39,337 bases of DNA from the IMG/VR virus record IMGVR_UViG_3300032224_001149, positions 1 to 39,337 of that record; one strand, written 5' to 3'. Both the position numbers and the translations under genes were made by a program. The notes under the pieces were generated by a model. It was not told the DNA's origin. It did no database searches and was given only the letters and a program-made list of their open reading frames with translations. This stretch comes from a virus. Below are positions 12,261-20,431 of this stretch, one piece after another (the stretch's first letter is position 1; each line of letters begins with the position of its first letter).

Positions 12261-12701
12261 ATGATTTATACTATTAAAGATCTAGCCGATCCAATGGCAA
12301 CTTACCTTAAGGACGATCCTGTTCGTCCTCATATTCCACATGAACAACGTTTTGGTGCAAACAGACAAGTCTATGCACTGACTGAAAATCAAGAAGTCAA
12401 AGCTGTGGTATGCACACGACTGTGCAGTACTATTCCCAGCAGTGAACAAGAACTACTAGAGGACAACACAGACAATCCGGATACTGTGGTATTCTACACA
12501 ATTTGGAGCTACAAGCCAGGTGCTGGACAACAATTGATAAGAGAAGGCCTAAAACAGATTAAAAATCAGTTGCCCAATGTCAAAAGATTTGTTACACTAA
12601 GTCCTCCTACAGAGATGGCTCGAAAGTTCCATTTACGCAACGGCGCTAACGTATTCAGAGTTAACGACGGTAGCGTCAATTATGAATATATACAACTGTA
12701 A
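12261..12701 (+). CDS. GNAT-like acetyltransferase (tentative)
   Basis: 146 residues. The central strand VVFYTIWSYKPGAGQQLIREG followed by helix and RFVTLSPPTEMARKFHLRNGA has the order strand, turn, helix, strand and 'ARKFHLRNGA' end seen in GNAT N-acyltransferases, although the acetyl-CoA loop (Q/RxxGxG/A) is poorly kept (KPGAGQQ). If real it might acylate an amino sugar or a protein. It follows a late promoter and lies 16 bases before the glycosyltransferase-like gene. No Shine-Dalgarno sequence. Confidence 0.55.
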   Translation: MIYTIKDLADPMATYLKDDPVRPHIPHEQRFGANRQVYALTENQEVKAVVCTRLCSTIPSSEQELLEDNTDNPDTVVFYTIWSYKPGAGQQLIREGLKQIKNQLPNVKRFVTLSPPTEMARKFHLRNGANVFRVNDGSVNYEYIQL

Positions 12702-12717
12702 CAACTAATTTAATTCA

Positions 12718-13482
12718 ATGACTAATGTAAAAAACTATGTGGTGTGTGCTCACCGCAGAATCAAAAGCACCAAGTGGGTTTGGAAAGATACTAAAGACGA
12801 GGGCGATATTTACAGCATCTATCAACAGATGTGTGAGCAAAGCCTTGCCAGCGTCCGCGCATTTTTAGAAGGCGACTGGGAGTATATCTTGTTTGATGAG
12901 GAAATTGAACACATCAATCAAGCAATGCCCTTGAACAATGATAGAGTCTATGAACTTTGGCACAAAGAACCCTGTAACATTCTTTGGGTTGGTCCTGATG
13001 TACAGTTTGTTAAGCCCACTAAAATATTTGGCGAGTTCAATGAATTCAGACTGTTTAACTGGACAGATCCTAAGAGCTGGTATGAACCTAATCAATACAA
13101 CAAGACTTTTGACAACTTGTTCAACAACGACTTGCAGTATTACCCTAGTACAATGGATCCAGAGCTGTGGAAGGTAGAACGTGAAATGCGCTCACAGTGG
13201 AATCAAACAGAAGGTATGGACAGTTACAATAATCAACAAATTATTCACAACACCATGTTCTGGAGTCAAGGACTAGCATGGGAAGATGCACATCGTCCTG
13301 ACTTGTTTTATCAAGCACAATGGTTACCAAGTTGGACTACAGTTGAAGTTCAAGACGAATGGAACGGCTGTAAGTATGAAGATGCACATGTTATTCATTG
13401 GCATTCCAGTAGACATGCTCCTACTAAGTTAGAGTGCATGCGACAAGTCAACGAAGCCCTGGGTGTAACTGTCAGCGCATGA
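12718..13482 (+). CDS. glycosyltransferase-like protein
   Basis: 254 residues, Trp- and Asp-rich. NILWVGPDVQFVKPTKIF resembles the strand plus acidic motif of GT-A fold transferases (an LWxDxD-like site with Gly-Pro before Asp), comparable to the QDSDVF segment in the protein at 272. HVIHWHSSRHAP near the end could supply a metal-binding His. It is the first gene of the sugar block, overlaps the SDR gene start by 4 bases (ATGA), and is a candidate for transferring the sugar made by the genes that follow. Substrate unknown. Confidence 0.6.
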   Translation: MTNVKNYVVCAHRRIKSTKWVWKDTKDEGDIYSIYQQMCEQSLASVRAFLEGDWEYILFDEEIEHINQAMPLNNDRVYELWHKEPCNILWVGPDVQFVKPTKIFGEFNEFRLFNWTDPKSWYEPNQYNKTFDNLFNNDLQYYPSTMDPELWKVEREMRSQWNQTEGMDSYNNQQIIHNTMFWSQGLAWEDAHRPDLFYQAQWLPSWTTVEVQDEWNGCKYEDAHVIHWHSSRHAPTKLECMRQVNEALGVTVSA

Positions 13483-14282
13483 AGAAAATAGCAATCCTAG
13501 GTGCCAATGGCTTTCTGGGCAGTTATCTTACTAAGTTCTTAACTGCCGCAGGACATAATGTCCTTCCAGTAACACGAAAAACTTTAGACTTGACCAATTA
13601 CTGGCAAGTTGCTGAGTGGCTAGATTTTAACACACCCAATGTAGTTATTAACTGTGTTACCAGCGGTGGTGGTAGCCGTGTTAACGATATCAACTATACT
13701 AATGTTCAAACAGACTTGGGTATATTCTTAAACTTCTTTAACAATCCTAAATGCCCACGTTATATTAACATAGGTAGTGGTGCAGAGTTTGATCGTAGAC
13801 GCAGTATGGATAATTGTGTTGAAAGTGAAATACTATCTAATACACCCATTGACAGTTACGGATATGCTAAAAATGTTATCTCCCGTTTATGCTTGCCCAA
13901 AGACAATTTCTACACACTGAGATTGTTTGGTTGCTTTGACAATACAGAACACAACATTAGAGTGTTTAAAAAGTTATTACAAAATAAACGACTTACATTT
14001 GACGAAAAGTATTTTGATACAATCAGTGCATTGGACTTTGCATTGATTGTTAAACACTATTGTGAAGCAGATAAAATTGTAGGCAAAGATGTTAATTGTG
14101 TTTACAATAAAAAACTATTACTCAGTGAATTACTTAAAAAATTTGCACAACTGCATGTACCTGATGCTAAAATTCATGTCAGTAATGACCGAGGTTTAAA
14201 CTATACAGGTGCAGGTAATTTACTGCACTCTTTAAAGATCCCTTTGGTGGGACTGGATCAAGGAATTAAAAATTATGTCTAA
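13479..14282 (+). CDS. SDR-family sugar reductase/epimerase
   Basis: 267 residues from ATG 13479 (overlapping the previous stop; the longer frame from 13434 is inside that gene). ILGANGFLGS is the Rossmann GxxGxxG, and SYGYAK gives the YxxxK catalytic pair. The order fits extended SDRs such as dTDP-4-dehydrorhamnose reductase or the YerF-type reductase of branched sugars. In this cluster it would reduce a keto group of a nucleotide-linked deoxysugar. The stop lies inside the next gene (8-base overlap). Exact substrate unknown. Confidence 0.85.
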   Translation: MKKIAILGANGFLGSYLTKFLTAAGHNVLPVTRKTLDLTNYWQVAEWLDFNTPNVVINCVTSGGGSRVNDINYTNVQTDLGIFLNFFNNPKCPRYINIGSGAEFDRRRSMDNCVESEILSNTPIDSYGYAKNVISRLCLPKDNFYTLRLFGCFDNTEHNIRVFKKLLQNKRLTFDEKYFDTISALDFALIVKHYCEADKIVGKDVNCVYNKKLLLSELLKKFAQLHVPDAKIHVSNDRGLNYTGAGNLLHSLKIPLVGLDQGIKNYV

Positions 14283-15219
14283 AAAAATTGTATATGTAAC
14301 AGGATGTTTGGGATTCATTGGCAGCAATGTTACCCGTGCATGCCTAGAAGAAGGATGGTATGTAATTGGCGTGGATAAATGTACCTATGCCAGTAACGTT
14401 AACTTCCTTGCAGAATTTAATTCTTACGGAGATCGCTTTAAGTTTGAACACAAAGATATCAATGACTTAGATAGACTTTACGACTGCGACTACATTATTA
14501 ACACAGCCGCAGAAACACACGTAGACAATAGCATTGAAAGCAGTGATGAATTTGTACACAGTAATGTTAACGGTGTGCATCATTTGTTGAAACTGATTAA
14601 TGCTAAAAAACACAGCAAGCCTGTACTATTACATTTTAGCACAGATGAAGTATATGGCGATATCTTAGTTGGTAGTCATACAGAAGAAGACTTATTACGC
14701 CCAAGCAATCCTTATAGTGCTACTAAAGCAGCCGCAGACATGTTGGTCCTGGCTTGGGCACGTACTTTTGACCTTCCCTACGTTATTGTACGTCCTACCA
14801 ACAACTATGGTATTGGGCAGTATGTGGAGAAACTAATTCCAAAAAGTATCAAGTATTTGACTGTGGGACGTCAAATTGATTTGCATGATCGAGGACTACC
14901 AGTTAGAACTTGGCTGCATGCCAAAGACACTGCTAGGGCAGTTATTACAATTATCAACAAAGGTGTTCAAAACGAAATCTACAACATCAGTGGTAATTTA
15001 GAACTACAAAACATTCGAGTAGTTGAAAAATTAATCGAATTGTTTAACGGTGATCGGGACTGTGCCAAATATCTCAAAGATATGATACGCCCAGGACAGG
15101 ATAAACGCTACAGCATTGATGACAGCAAGCTCAAAGCATTGGGTTGGGAACCCAAAGCAGAGTTTGACAAAGAGCTGGCGGAGATAGTACAATACTACAA
15201 AGATACATTTGTTTGGTGA
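14275..15219 (+). CDS. NDP-glucose 4,6-dehydratase (RmlB/RfbG type)
   Basis: 314 residues. VTGCLGFIGSNV is the NAD-binding loop; STDEVYGD and NPYSATKAAADMLV contain the catalytic Thr, Asp-Glu and YxxxK; RPTNNYGIGQ and VRTWLHAKDTARAV are signature segments of the 4,6-dehydratases. It converts an NDP-glucose to the 4-keto-6-deoxy sugar. Overall it looks most like RmlB, but the RfbH-type enzyme downstream would want the CDP-linked product, so nucleotide preference is open. No nucleotidyltransferase is seen in the window; the host may supply the NDP-glucose. Confidence 0.9.
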   Translation: MSKKIVYVTGCLGFIGSNVTRACLEEGWYVIGVDKCTYASNVNFLAEFNSYGDRFKFEHKDINDLDRLYDCDYIINTAAETHVDNSIESSDEFVHSNVNGVHHLLKLINAKKHSKPVLLHFSTDEVYGDILVGSHTEEDLLRPSNPYSATKAAADMLVLAWARTFDLPYVIVRPTNNYGIGQYVEKLIPKSIKYLTVGRQIDLHDRGLPVRTWLHAKDTARAVITIINKGVQNEIYNISGNLELQNIRVVEKLIELFNGDRDCAKYLKDMIRPGQDKRYSIDDSKLKALGWEPKAEFDKELAEIVQYYKDTFVW

Positions 15220-15221
15220 TT

Positions 15222-16541
15222 ATGGAAGAAATTTTAAAACTTGTACGTGAGTACGCAGAAACCAAGGCTGCTAACAAAACTTGGGTAGCGGGCAAGGACT
15301 TTGTTAACTATGCAGGCGCATACTATGACGCTGACGAATATGAAGCAGGTGTAAAGAGCTTGTTGAATGGTTGGTTGGCCATGGGCGATGATGGCTTGCG
15401 ATTTGAACGTAGGTTCCCTAAGCAGTTTGGCAAAACAAAAGGCATTGTCACCAACAGCGGCAGTTCCAGTAACTTGCTGATGATGACAGCATTGACCAGT
15501 AAACGTGGTTATAACTTGCCCAAAGGCACTAAAGTTATCATGCCAATTGCTGGCTTTCCCACTACACTTAATCCTACACTACAAGTAGGATTTACTCCTG
15601 TGTTTGTGGATATTGAACTTGACACACTGAACTTGGATCTAAGTCAAGTTGAACAAGCAATCAAAGACAACCCTGATGCTCGTGTAATTACATTTGCACA
15701 CGTATTAGGTAATCCGCCTAATATGGATCGTTTGATGGAATTAGTTAATAAACATAACTTAATTTTGTTGGAAGACTGCTGTGATGCACTGGGCAGTACA
15801 TATGACGGTAAACCTTTGGGCAGTTATGGCTTAATGGCATCATGCAGTTTTTATCCAGCACACCACATGACCATGGGCGAAGGTGGTTATGTTGCTACCA
15901 GCGATGACAACACAGATGTAATTCTGCGTAGCTTCCGTGAATGGGGTCGTGGTTGTTATTGTGTTGGGCCTGGTGCTAACAAATTAAAATGCGGCACTTG
16001 CGGCAAGCGTTTTAATAACTGGATCCCTACATTACCCGATGAAATTTTTGATCACAAATATGTGTATGATGAGATTGGCTATAACTTAAAACCAATCGAA
16101 CTACAATGTGCCATGGGTCTTGAACAAATTAAAAAGTTACCTGAGATTCATGCACTACGTAGACGAAACTATAGTTTATTATTTGCCATTTACGAAAAGT
16201 ACGAACAATTCTTTCACTTGCCAAGAGCGCAAGACAAGTCGGATCCATCATGGTTTGCCTTCCCATTAACAATTAGGCAGGGAGCACCATTTAGTCGCAG
16301 TGATATAGTAGACTATTTGGAGGAAAACCTTATACAAACTCGCCCGTACTTTGCTGGCAATATTATGTTACAACCAGCGTACAGCCATTTGATGGACCCA
16401 CAACTGGCCAAGGATAACTTTCCCAATGCCACACATGCAATGACACATACTTTCTTCCACGGAACAAGTCCTGTTATTACACCTGAGCAAATTGCTTACA
16501 TCGGCGAAAAGGTTGATGGCTTTATGAGTTTATATCTCTAA
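15222..16541 (+). CDS. rfbH: RfbH-type NDP-4-keto-6-deoxyglucose 3-dehydrase
   Basis: 439 residues from ATG 15222 (TTG and GTG lie just upstream in frame). A DegT/DnrJ/EryC1 fold with SFYPAHHMTMGEGG, where His214 replaces the PLP-binding Lys, the hallmark of the 3-dehydrases RfbH/E1/ColD. CYC (Cys245, 247) and CGTCGKRF (Cys257, 260) plus Cys187 match the [2Fe-2S] region of E1; Cys187-X57-Cys245-X-Cys247 keeps the E1 spacing as I recall it, with a longer gap to the last Cys. With PMP and a reductase (E3, not seen here) it removes the C-3 hydroxyl. It sits between dehydratase and thiamine enzyme genes. Confidence 0.9.
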   Translation: MEEILKLVREYAETKAANKTWVAGKDFVNYAGAYYDADEYEAGVKSLLNGWLAMGDDGLRFERRFPKQFGKTKGIVTNSGSSSNLLMMTALTSKRGYNLPKGTKVIMPIAGFPTTLNPTLQVGFTPVFVDIELDTLNLDLSQVEQAIKDNPDARVITFAHVLGNPPNMDRLMELVNKHNLILLEDCCDALGSTYDGKPLGSYGLMASCSFYPAHHMTMGEGGYVATSDDNTDVILRSFREWGRGCYCVGPGANKLKCGTCGKRFNNWIPTLPDEIFDHKYVYDEIGYNLKPIELQCAMGLEQIKKLPEIHALRRRNYSLLFAIYEKYEQFFHLPRAQDKSDPSWFAFPLTIRQGAPFSRSDIVDYLEENLIQTRPYFAGNIMLQPAYSHLMDPQLAKDNFPNATHAMTHTFFHGTSPVITPEQIAYIGEKVDGFMSLYL

Positions 16542-16549
16542 GGAACAAT

Positions 16550-17560
16550 ATGAGAGTAGCAGATTGGATAGCAAGTTATCTTTATGATCAAGGCATTACT
16601 AGAGTACACGGCCTAATGGGCGGCGGTGCTAGCGGACTTAATGATGGATTTATCAAACACGGCAAGATTGGTTATATCTGTTATCACCATGAACAAGGCG
16701 CAGGACATGCTGCCATTGGTGAAAGCAAGTTTACCGGAGAGCTAGCAGTAGTAAATCCCACCACAGGTTGTGCAGGTACTAACTGTGCAACGTCAGTGTT
16801 AAATGCTTGGCAAGACAGTGTACCTGTGTTGTTCTTGTCTGGCAATGTCAGATTGAATACTTGTAGTAGTTGGATCAACATGCAACGTGGCACACACTTA
16901 CGCAAATATGGCGTTCAAGAGCATGACATAGTTGGAACATATCGTTCAATGACCAAATACGCCAAGTTCATTACTAGACCTGAAGATGTAGCATATCAAC
17001 TCAGCTATGCTATTCACACAGCCAAAGAAGGACGTCCTGGCCCTGTGTGGATTGATATTCCCGGCGATGTACAGTCAGCACAAATGCCTGAGGAAATACA
17101 CTTGTATCAACACAGGCCTTTTGATCTAAAACTTCCCTACATGGGAGATTTGAAAAATAAAATTCGTAATGCAGAACGTCCTGTTGTATTGGCTGGCTAT
17201 GGTATTAGACAAAGCAACACAGTCAAAGAATTTGTTGAGTTCATCGAAAAATATCAATTGCCCTATGTCAGTACATATGGTGCAAGAGACTATACAGCCA
17301 ACGACCATCTGCTCAGTTTAGGTACAGTAGGTATCAAAGGCAGTAGGGCTGGAAACTTTGCCATGCAGAACGCAGACTGTTTGATCGTGTTGGGTAGTAG
17401 TATGAATGCCAGCGTAATGGGCTATGATCCTGCTCAATTTAGTCCCTACAGTTATAAAATTTTAGTTGACATCGACAACGAAGAATTGAAAAAAGATATC
17501 GTAACTATACATACCAAAGTTCCTATGTCTTTACCTGATTTTTTTAAGGCCATGCTATGA
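16550..17560 (+). CDS. thiamine-diphosphate enzyme, N-terminal half (YerE/acetolactate-synthase-like)
   Basis: 336 residues: the PYR domain, with catalytic Glu in YICYHHEQGAGHAA, then the central domain (VVLAGYGIRQS ... CLIVLGSSMNASVMGYDP). The pyrophosphate-binding domain is encoded by the next gene with a 4-base overlap (ATGA), so one 580-residue enzyme is made as two chains. Shine-Dalgarno AAGGAA. In yersiniose synthesis YerE uses ThDP and FAD to add an acetyl group from pyruvate to C-4 of a 3,6-dideoxy-4-keto sugar; the neighbours suggest the same here. Acetolactate synthase is the alternative. Confidence 0.88.
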   Translation: MRVADWIASYLYDQGITRVHGLMGGGASGLNDGFIKHGKIGYICYHHEQGAGHAAIGESKFTGELAVVNPTTGCAGTNCATSVLNAWQDSVPVLFLSGNVRLNTCSSWINMQRGTHLRKYGVQEHDIVGTYRSMTKYAKFITRPEDVAYQLSYAIHTAKEGRPGPVWIDIPGDVQSAQMPEEIHLYQHRPFDLKLPYMGDLKNKIRNAERPVVLAGYGIRQSNTVKEFVEFIEKYQLPYVSTYGARDYTANDHLLSLGTVGIKGSRAGNFAMQNADCLIVLGSSMNASVMGYDPAQFSPYSYKILVDIDNEELKKDIVTIHTKVPMSLPDFFKAML

Positions 17561-18300
17561 CAAGACAAGAATGGATCGATAAATGCAGCCATTGGAAAGC
17601 CAAATGGCCAGTGATGCAACCTTACATGGCTGCTAATAACACAGACGGCGTGTTAAACTTGTATGCAGTATTAGATGCAGTTAATCAATACAGCACAACC
17701 AACGACATCTTAATGGGCGACGCAGGCAGTATTAGTTATGCTGGGCCCACGGCACTAAATGCCAAACAGGGACAGCGTTTGATTTTTAGTCCAGCGCAAG
17801 CAGATATGGGGTGGGCACTGCCTGGTGCAATTGGTGTAAGTATGGCCAGCAATCAACCAGTAATTGCTATTATTGGTGATGGTAGCTTTATGAGTAATCT
17901 GCAAGAATTGGCTGTGGTCAAGCAACACAATCTAAACATCAAATTTATTATCCTAAACAACAACGGATATTTAAGTATTAAGAACACACAAAGCAAATAC
18001 TATAACGGGCGTGTATTTGGCACCAGTAGTGAAACTGGCTTATGGTTTCCAAATTTTGGTGACGTTGCTAAGTCTTTTGATATGGATTATGCAGAAATTA
18101 AAACAGCCAACGACCTGGCAACCTTTCCTGAGTTGTTTGCTACTACAGGCCCAATGATCATCGACTGCCGTTGTTTGGAAGACCAAGAAGTTGTTCCAGC
18201 ACAGGGCCTTAAAAACGGCAAGCAAGCAGGCTTACATGACCTAACACCATTTCTCAGTGACGAGGAATTGGCAGAGGAAATGATTGTAAAAATTGGTTAA
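17557..18300 (+). CDS. thiamine-diphosphate enzyme, C-terminal half
   Basis: 247 residues holding the PP domain: MGDAGS start of the fold, then AIIGDGSFMSNLQELAVV and ILNNNGYLSIKNTQ, the GDG-x(about 26)-NN motif binding Mg and the ThDP diphosphate. It also has about 40 residues at its N-terminus that link to the central domain of the partner. The ATG overlaps the stop of the upstream gene, so the two chains should be made in equal amounts and assemble. The reading frames are clean over the junction with proper start and stop, which argues for a true split rather than a sequencing error. Confidence 0.88.
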   Translation: MTRQEWIDKCSHWKAKWPVMQPYMAANNTDGVLNLYAVLDAVNQYSTTNDILMGDAGSISYAGPTALNAKQGQRLIFSPAQADMGWALPGAIGVSMASNQPVIAIIGDGSFMSNLQELAVVKQHNLNIKFIILNNNGYLSIKNTQSKYYNGRVFGTSSETGLWFPNFGDVAKSFDMDYAEIKTANDLATFPELFATTGPMIIDCRCLEDQEVVPAQGLKNGKQAGLHDLTPFLSDEELAEEMIVKIG

Positions 18301-18307
18301 TCACCGG

Positions 18308-18336
18308 TTGACTTAAATGCAGTAATATGCTATTAT
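18308..18336 (+). promoter_or_regulatory. extended -10 sigma-70 promoter
   Basis: TTGACT at 18308-18313, 17 bp, TATTAT at 18331-18336 preceded by TGC. It drives the gene at 18365. Confidence 0.75.
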
Positions 18337-18364
18337 TACGTATCAATTAACCATAAGGTGAACT

Positions 18365-18520
18365 ATGTTTGAATCAATCGAAATCCGCAAAGCCGCAAAT
18401 GGCTTTATCCTTGTAGTGCATACACAGGATGATGACAAAGAATACGTCTATGATACCAGCCGTAAACTAATGCGGGTCATTAAGCAATACATTGACGCAG
18501 ATGCAAAATCCGAAGAGTAA
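18365..18520 (+). CDS. small hypothetical protein
   Basis: 51 residues starting MFESIEIRKAANGFILVVHT with a charged middle (QDDDKEYVYD) and a helical end. AAGGTG lies 5 nt before the ATG and a promoter -10 is at 18331. It resembles short phage proteins with a beta-hairpin then helix; I do not recognise a family. Followed by an imperfect hairpin (18521-18550) and a new promoter. Confidence 0.75.
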   Translation: MFESIEIRKAANGFILVVHTQDDDKEYVYDTSRKLMRVIKQYIDADAKSEE

Positions 18521-18550
18521 TACTTGAGTACTACTTTTAGTACTAAGGTA
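18521..18550 (+). repeat. inverted repeat with twin AGTACT
   Basis: TACTTGAGTACT and AGTACTAAGGTA, 6 nt apart, can form a hairpin of about ten pairs with an AGTACT core. There is no T-run behind it, so a terminator is not supported; an operator or RNA-stability hairpin is possible. Confidence 0.4.
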
Positions 18551-18586
18551 TTACAATCTATAATAACCTTCCGTAGAGAAAGGTCA

Positions 18587-18615
18587 TTGACAATAATTCG
18601 GTTATTTGCTATAAT
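18587..18615 (+). promoter_or_regulatory. consensus extended -10 sigma-70 promoter
   Basis: TTGACA at 18587-18592, 17 bp, TATAAT at 18610-18615, with TGC before the -10. It drives the AAA+ gene at 18649. Confidence 0.88.
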
Positions 18616-18648
18616 TATGGCATAGGTTAACAACAAACAGGAGCTAAT

Positions 18649-19674
18649 ATGTCAGCAACAATTCGTGTTCGTAGCGGGTCTTATCGTAACAAGTCTGTGG
18701 CCAATATGTGCTTTGAACTTGTTGAGCAGTACAAGAAAACTGCTAAAGGTGGCCACATTACTGTTCGTAATGGTGGTCAGTTTCCTAATTGTCCCGATAC
18801 TATCCGTGTAAGTGTTGACGGTGTTTCGGCTTATGAATTCGTTTCCGGAGATGCAGAAATGGTCAGTGAAGTTGAAGCCCGTGCTCAAGCAGTTGTTGAA
18901 ACTGACGAGCAAGTTATTGAACGCATTCGTGAGCGTTTTGAAATTCTTGATGAAATGGCTAAAGCCGCAACCAACGGCGACATTCGTGCAATGATTGTCA
19001 GTGGCCCTCCAGGTGTTGGTAAGAGCTACGGTGTTGAACAAGTTGTTGAAAAGGCTTGTTTGTTTGACCAAATTGCAGGCAAAAAACTTCGCGCAGAAGT
19101 TGTCAAAGGTAGTGCTACTGCACTGGGCTTGTATTGCACTTTGTACAAATACAGTGACCCTAATTGTGTGTTGGTGTTTGATGACTGTGACAGCATTTTG
19201 CTTGACGATGTGTCTTTGAACTTGTTGAAAGGTGCATTGGACTCAGGCAAGAAGCGTAAGATTAGCTGGTTAGCAGACAGCAACATGTTGCGTCGCGAAG
19301 GTGTGCCAGATCAATTTGACTTTAAAGGCAGCGTGATCTTTATCACTAACTTGAAGTTTGATGCAATGAAGTCGCAAAAATTGCGTGACCACTTGGATGC
19401 TTTGCAGTCACGTTGCCACTACTTGGACTTGACTCTTGACACTATGCGTGACAAATTGTTGCGTATTAAGCAAATTGCCAATGATGGTGCTTTGTTCCAA
19501 GACTATGATTTCGAGCAAGTTACACAAGACGAGATCATTGACTTTATGTCCGAGAACAAGATGAAGTTGCGTGAAATGTCATTGCGTATGGCATTGAAGA
19601 TTGCAGACCTGCGTAAGAGTTTCCCATTGCGTTGGAAAGCAATGGCCGCAACTACTTGTATGAAAGCCGCTTAA
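18649..19674 (+). CDS. AAA+ ATPase
   Basis: 341 residues with a good Shine-Dalgarno sequence (AGGAG). About 100 residues with no known domain precede GPPGVGKS (119-126, Walker A). VLVFDDCD (174-181) is Walker B and VIFITNLKF contains the sensor-1 Asn. The C-terminal helices lack an obvious partner motif. AAA+ proteins of this size in T4-like phages are generally annotated as ATPases of unknown role; remodelling of a replication or host complex is a guess. A perfect promoter suggests strong early expression. Confidence 0.88.
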   Translation: MSATIRVRSGSYRNKSVANMCFELVEQYKKTAKGGHITVRNGGQFPNCPDTIRVSVDGVSAYEFVSGDAEMVSEVEARAQAVVETDEQVIERIRERFEILDEMAKAATNGDIRAMIVSGPPGVGKSYGVEQVVEKACLFDQIAGKKLRAEVVKGSATALGLYCTLYKYSDPNCVLVFDDCDSILLDDVSLNLLKGALDSGKKRKISWLADSNMLRREGVPDQFDFKGSVIFITNLKFDAMKSQKLRDHLDALQSRCHYLDLTLDTMRDKLLRIKQIANDGALFQDYDFEQVTQDEIIDFMSENKMKLREMSLRMALKIADLRKSFPLRWKAMAATTCMKAA

Positions 19675-19744
19675 TAGTAGACCCCCGCCGTGTGCGTAAC
19701 AGGCAATGCCAATAAGTCCTGTTTCGATAATTAGGAGAAGTGTG

Positions 19745-19834
19745 ATGCCTTGGATCGTTGTGATATTGTTGTTGATCGTGGGCGAATCTTTCTTGGCATT
19801 TGTGTTGGCATTTTTAATAATTGTTTGGGGGTGA
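19745..19834 (+). CDS. single-TM micropeptide
   Basis: 29 residues starting MPWIVVILLLIVGESFLAFV, almost wholly one transmembrane helix with a Glu in its middle. TAGGAG lies 7 nt before the ATG, which supports translation. The stop is followed after 3 bases by the GTG of the next gene. A membrane-acting small protein (modulator or holin-like partner) is possible; nothing proves it. Confidence 0.6.
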   Translation: MPWIVVILLLIVGESFLAFVLAFLIIVWG

Positions 19835-19837
19835 ACT

Positions 19838-20095
19838 GTGGAACTTGTAGAACATGATTACAAATGGGGTGCGATAAGTCCCAATGATCCTACTCCAGTA
19901 CCGTTAAAATTTTATACCCAAGAAGAAGCGCAACGTCACGCAGATAACATGAATAGTTTAATAGAGACATGGGAAGAAAATCCGGTCCTTGCTATAGATA
20001 AATTAACTGGAAAAGAGATTCGACGTTGGAACAAAGACCACTGGAAAGTTAAACCTGAACCTTGGATTGTTATGGAGTTGAAAAATGAACGATAG
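19838..20095 (+). CDS. small hypothetical protein (GTG start)
   Basis: 85 residues starting from GTG at 19838, the first possible start after the micropeptide stop. Charged and Trp-rich: MELVEHDYKWGAISPNDPTP, TQEEAQRHADNM and HWKVKPEPWIVMEL. The middle looks helical, between two short strand regions. Its stop overlaps the next ATG by 11 bases. No family recognised. Confidence 0.7.
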   Translation: MELVEHDYKWGAISPNDPTPVPLKFYTQEEAQRHADNMNSLIETWEENPVLAIDKLTGKEIRRWNKDHWKVKPEPWIVMELKNER

Positions 20096-20261
20096 AATGT
20101 TTGAACTACTGGCCGAAGCTCGTGAACAACCACTCGATGTAGTTAAGCGGGCACCTCATGGATCAGCATTGTTGACTCCCGCCCAGCTAGAAAAATACAC
20201 CCAGCTGGTTGTGCAAGAGTGTGCTAAAATATCTAAACAACATTTTGGAGTTAAAGAATGA
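20085..20261 (+). CDS. MN(D/E)R-family small protein, copy 1
   Basis: 58 residues: MNDRMFELLAEAREQ..., then QLVVQECAKISKQHFGVKE. The start MN(D/E)R, the middle VQEC and the end HFGV(K/E)E recur in the proteins at 20545 and 20823, so these are tandem paralogs of a family common in environmental T4-like phages. Soluble, helical. ATG overlaps the upstream frame and its stop overlaps the next ATG (ATGA). Function unknown. Confidence 0.75.
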   Translation: MNDRMFELLAEAREQPLDVVKRAPHGSALLTPAQLEKYTQLVVQECAKISKQHFGVKE

Positions 20262-20431
20262 AAGTTAAAGATTTGATTGAGTTACTGGCTGAGATTGATC
20301 CAGAATATGAAGTAATGATTTATGATAACGGCAGCATCCTAAACACAGGGGAAGCACAGGATACATTGGAGTACAATGCAGAATGTGAAACCAATGAATT
20401 TTATATCGTAACTGAGGAGTGGGAAGAATGA
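20258..20431 (+). CDS. small acidic hypothetical protein
   Basis: 57 residues starting MKVKDLIELLAEIDPEYEVM, a pattern seen in many short phage proteins (helix, DPEYEV strand, YDN turn). Strongly acidic end (VTEEWEE). Coupled by ATGA overlaps to both neighbours. Function unknown. Confidence 0.75.
   Translation: MKVKDLIELLAEIDPEYEVMIYDNGSILNTGEAQDTLEYNAECETNEFYIVTEEWEE

Noticed and set aside
12301-12325. Fourth AGGA...ATCCTGTT copy
   Set aside because: It lies inside a coding region, lacks CAGCAA and the paired arm at the right distance; taken as chance.
15222-16541. PLP sugar aminotransferase
   Set aside because: The catalytic Lys is replaced by His and Fe-S cysteines are present, which fits a 3-dehydrase rather than an aminotransferase.
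16550-18300. Frameshifted single thiamine enzyme gene
   Set aside because: Clean stop/start overlap (ATGA) with both domains complete; treated as a true split, though read-level checking is suggested.
18536-18564. Additional promoter with TATAAT at 18559
   Set aside because: No acceptable -35 box (TTTAGT) at 17 bp; the perfect promoter at 18587 is sufficient.
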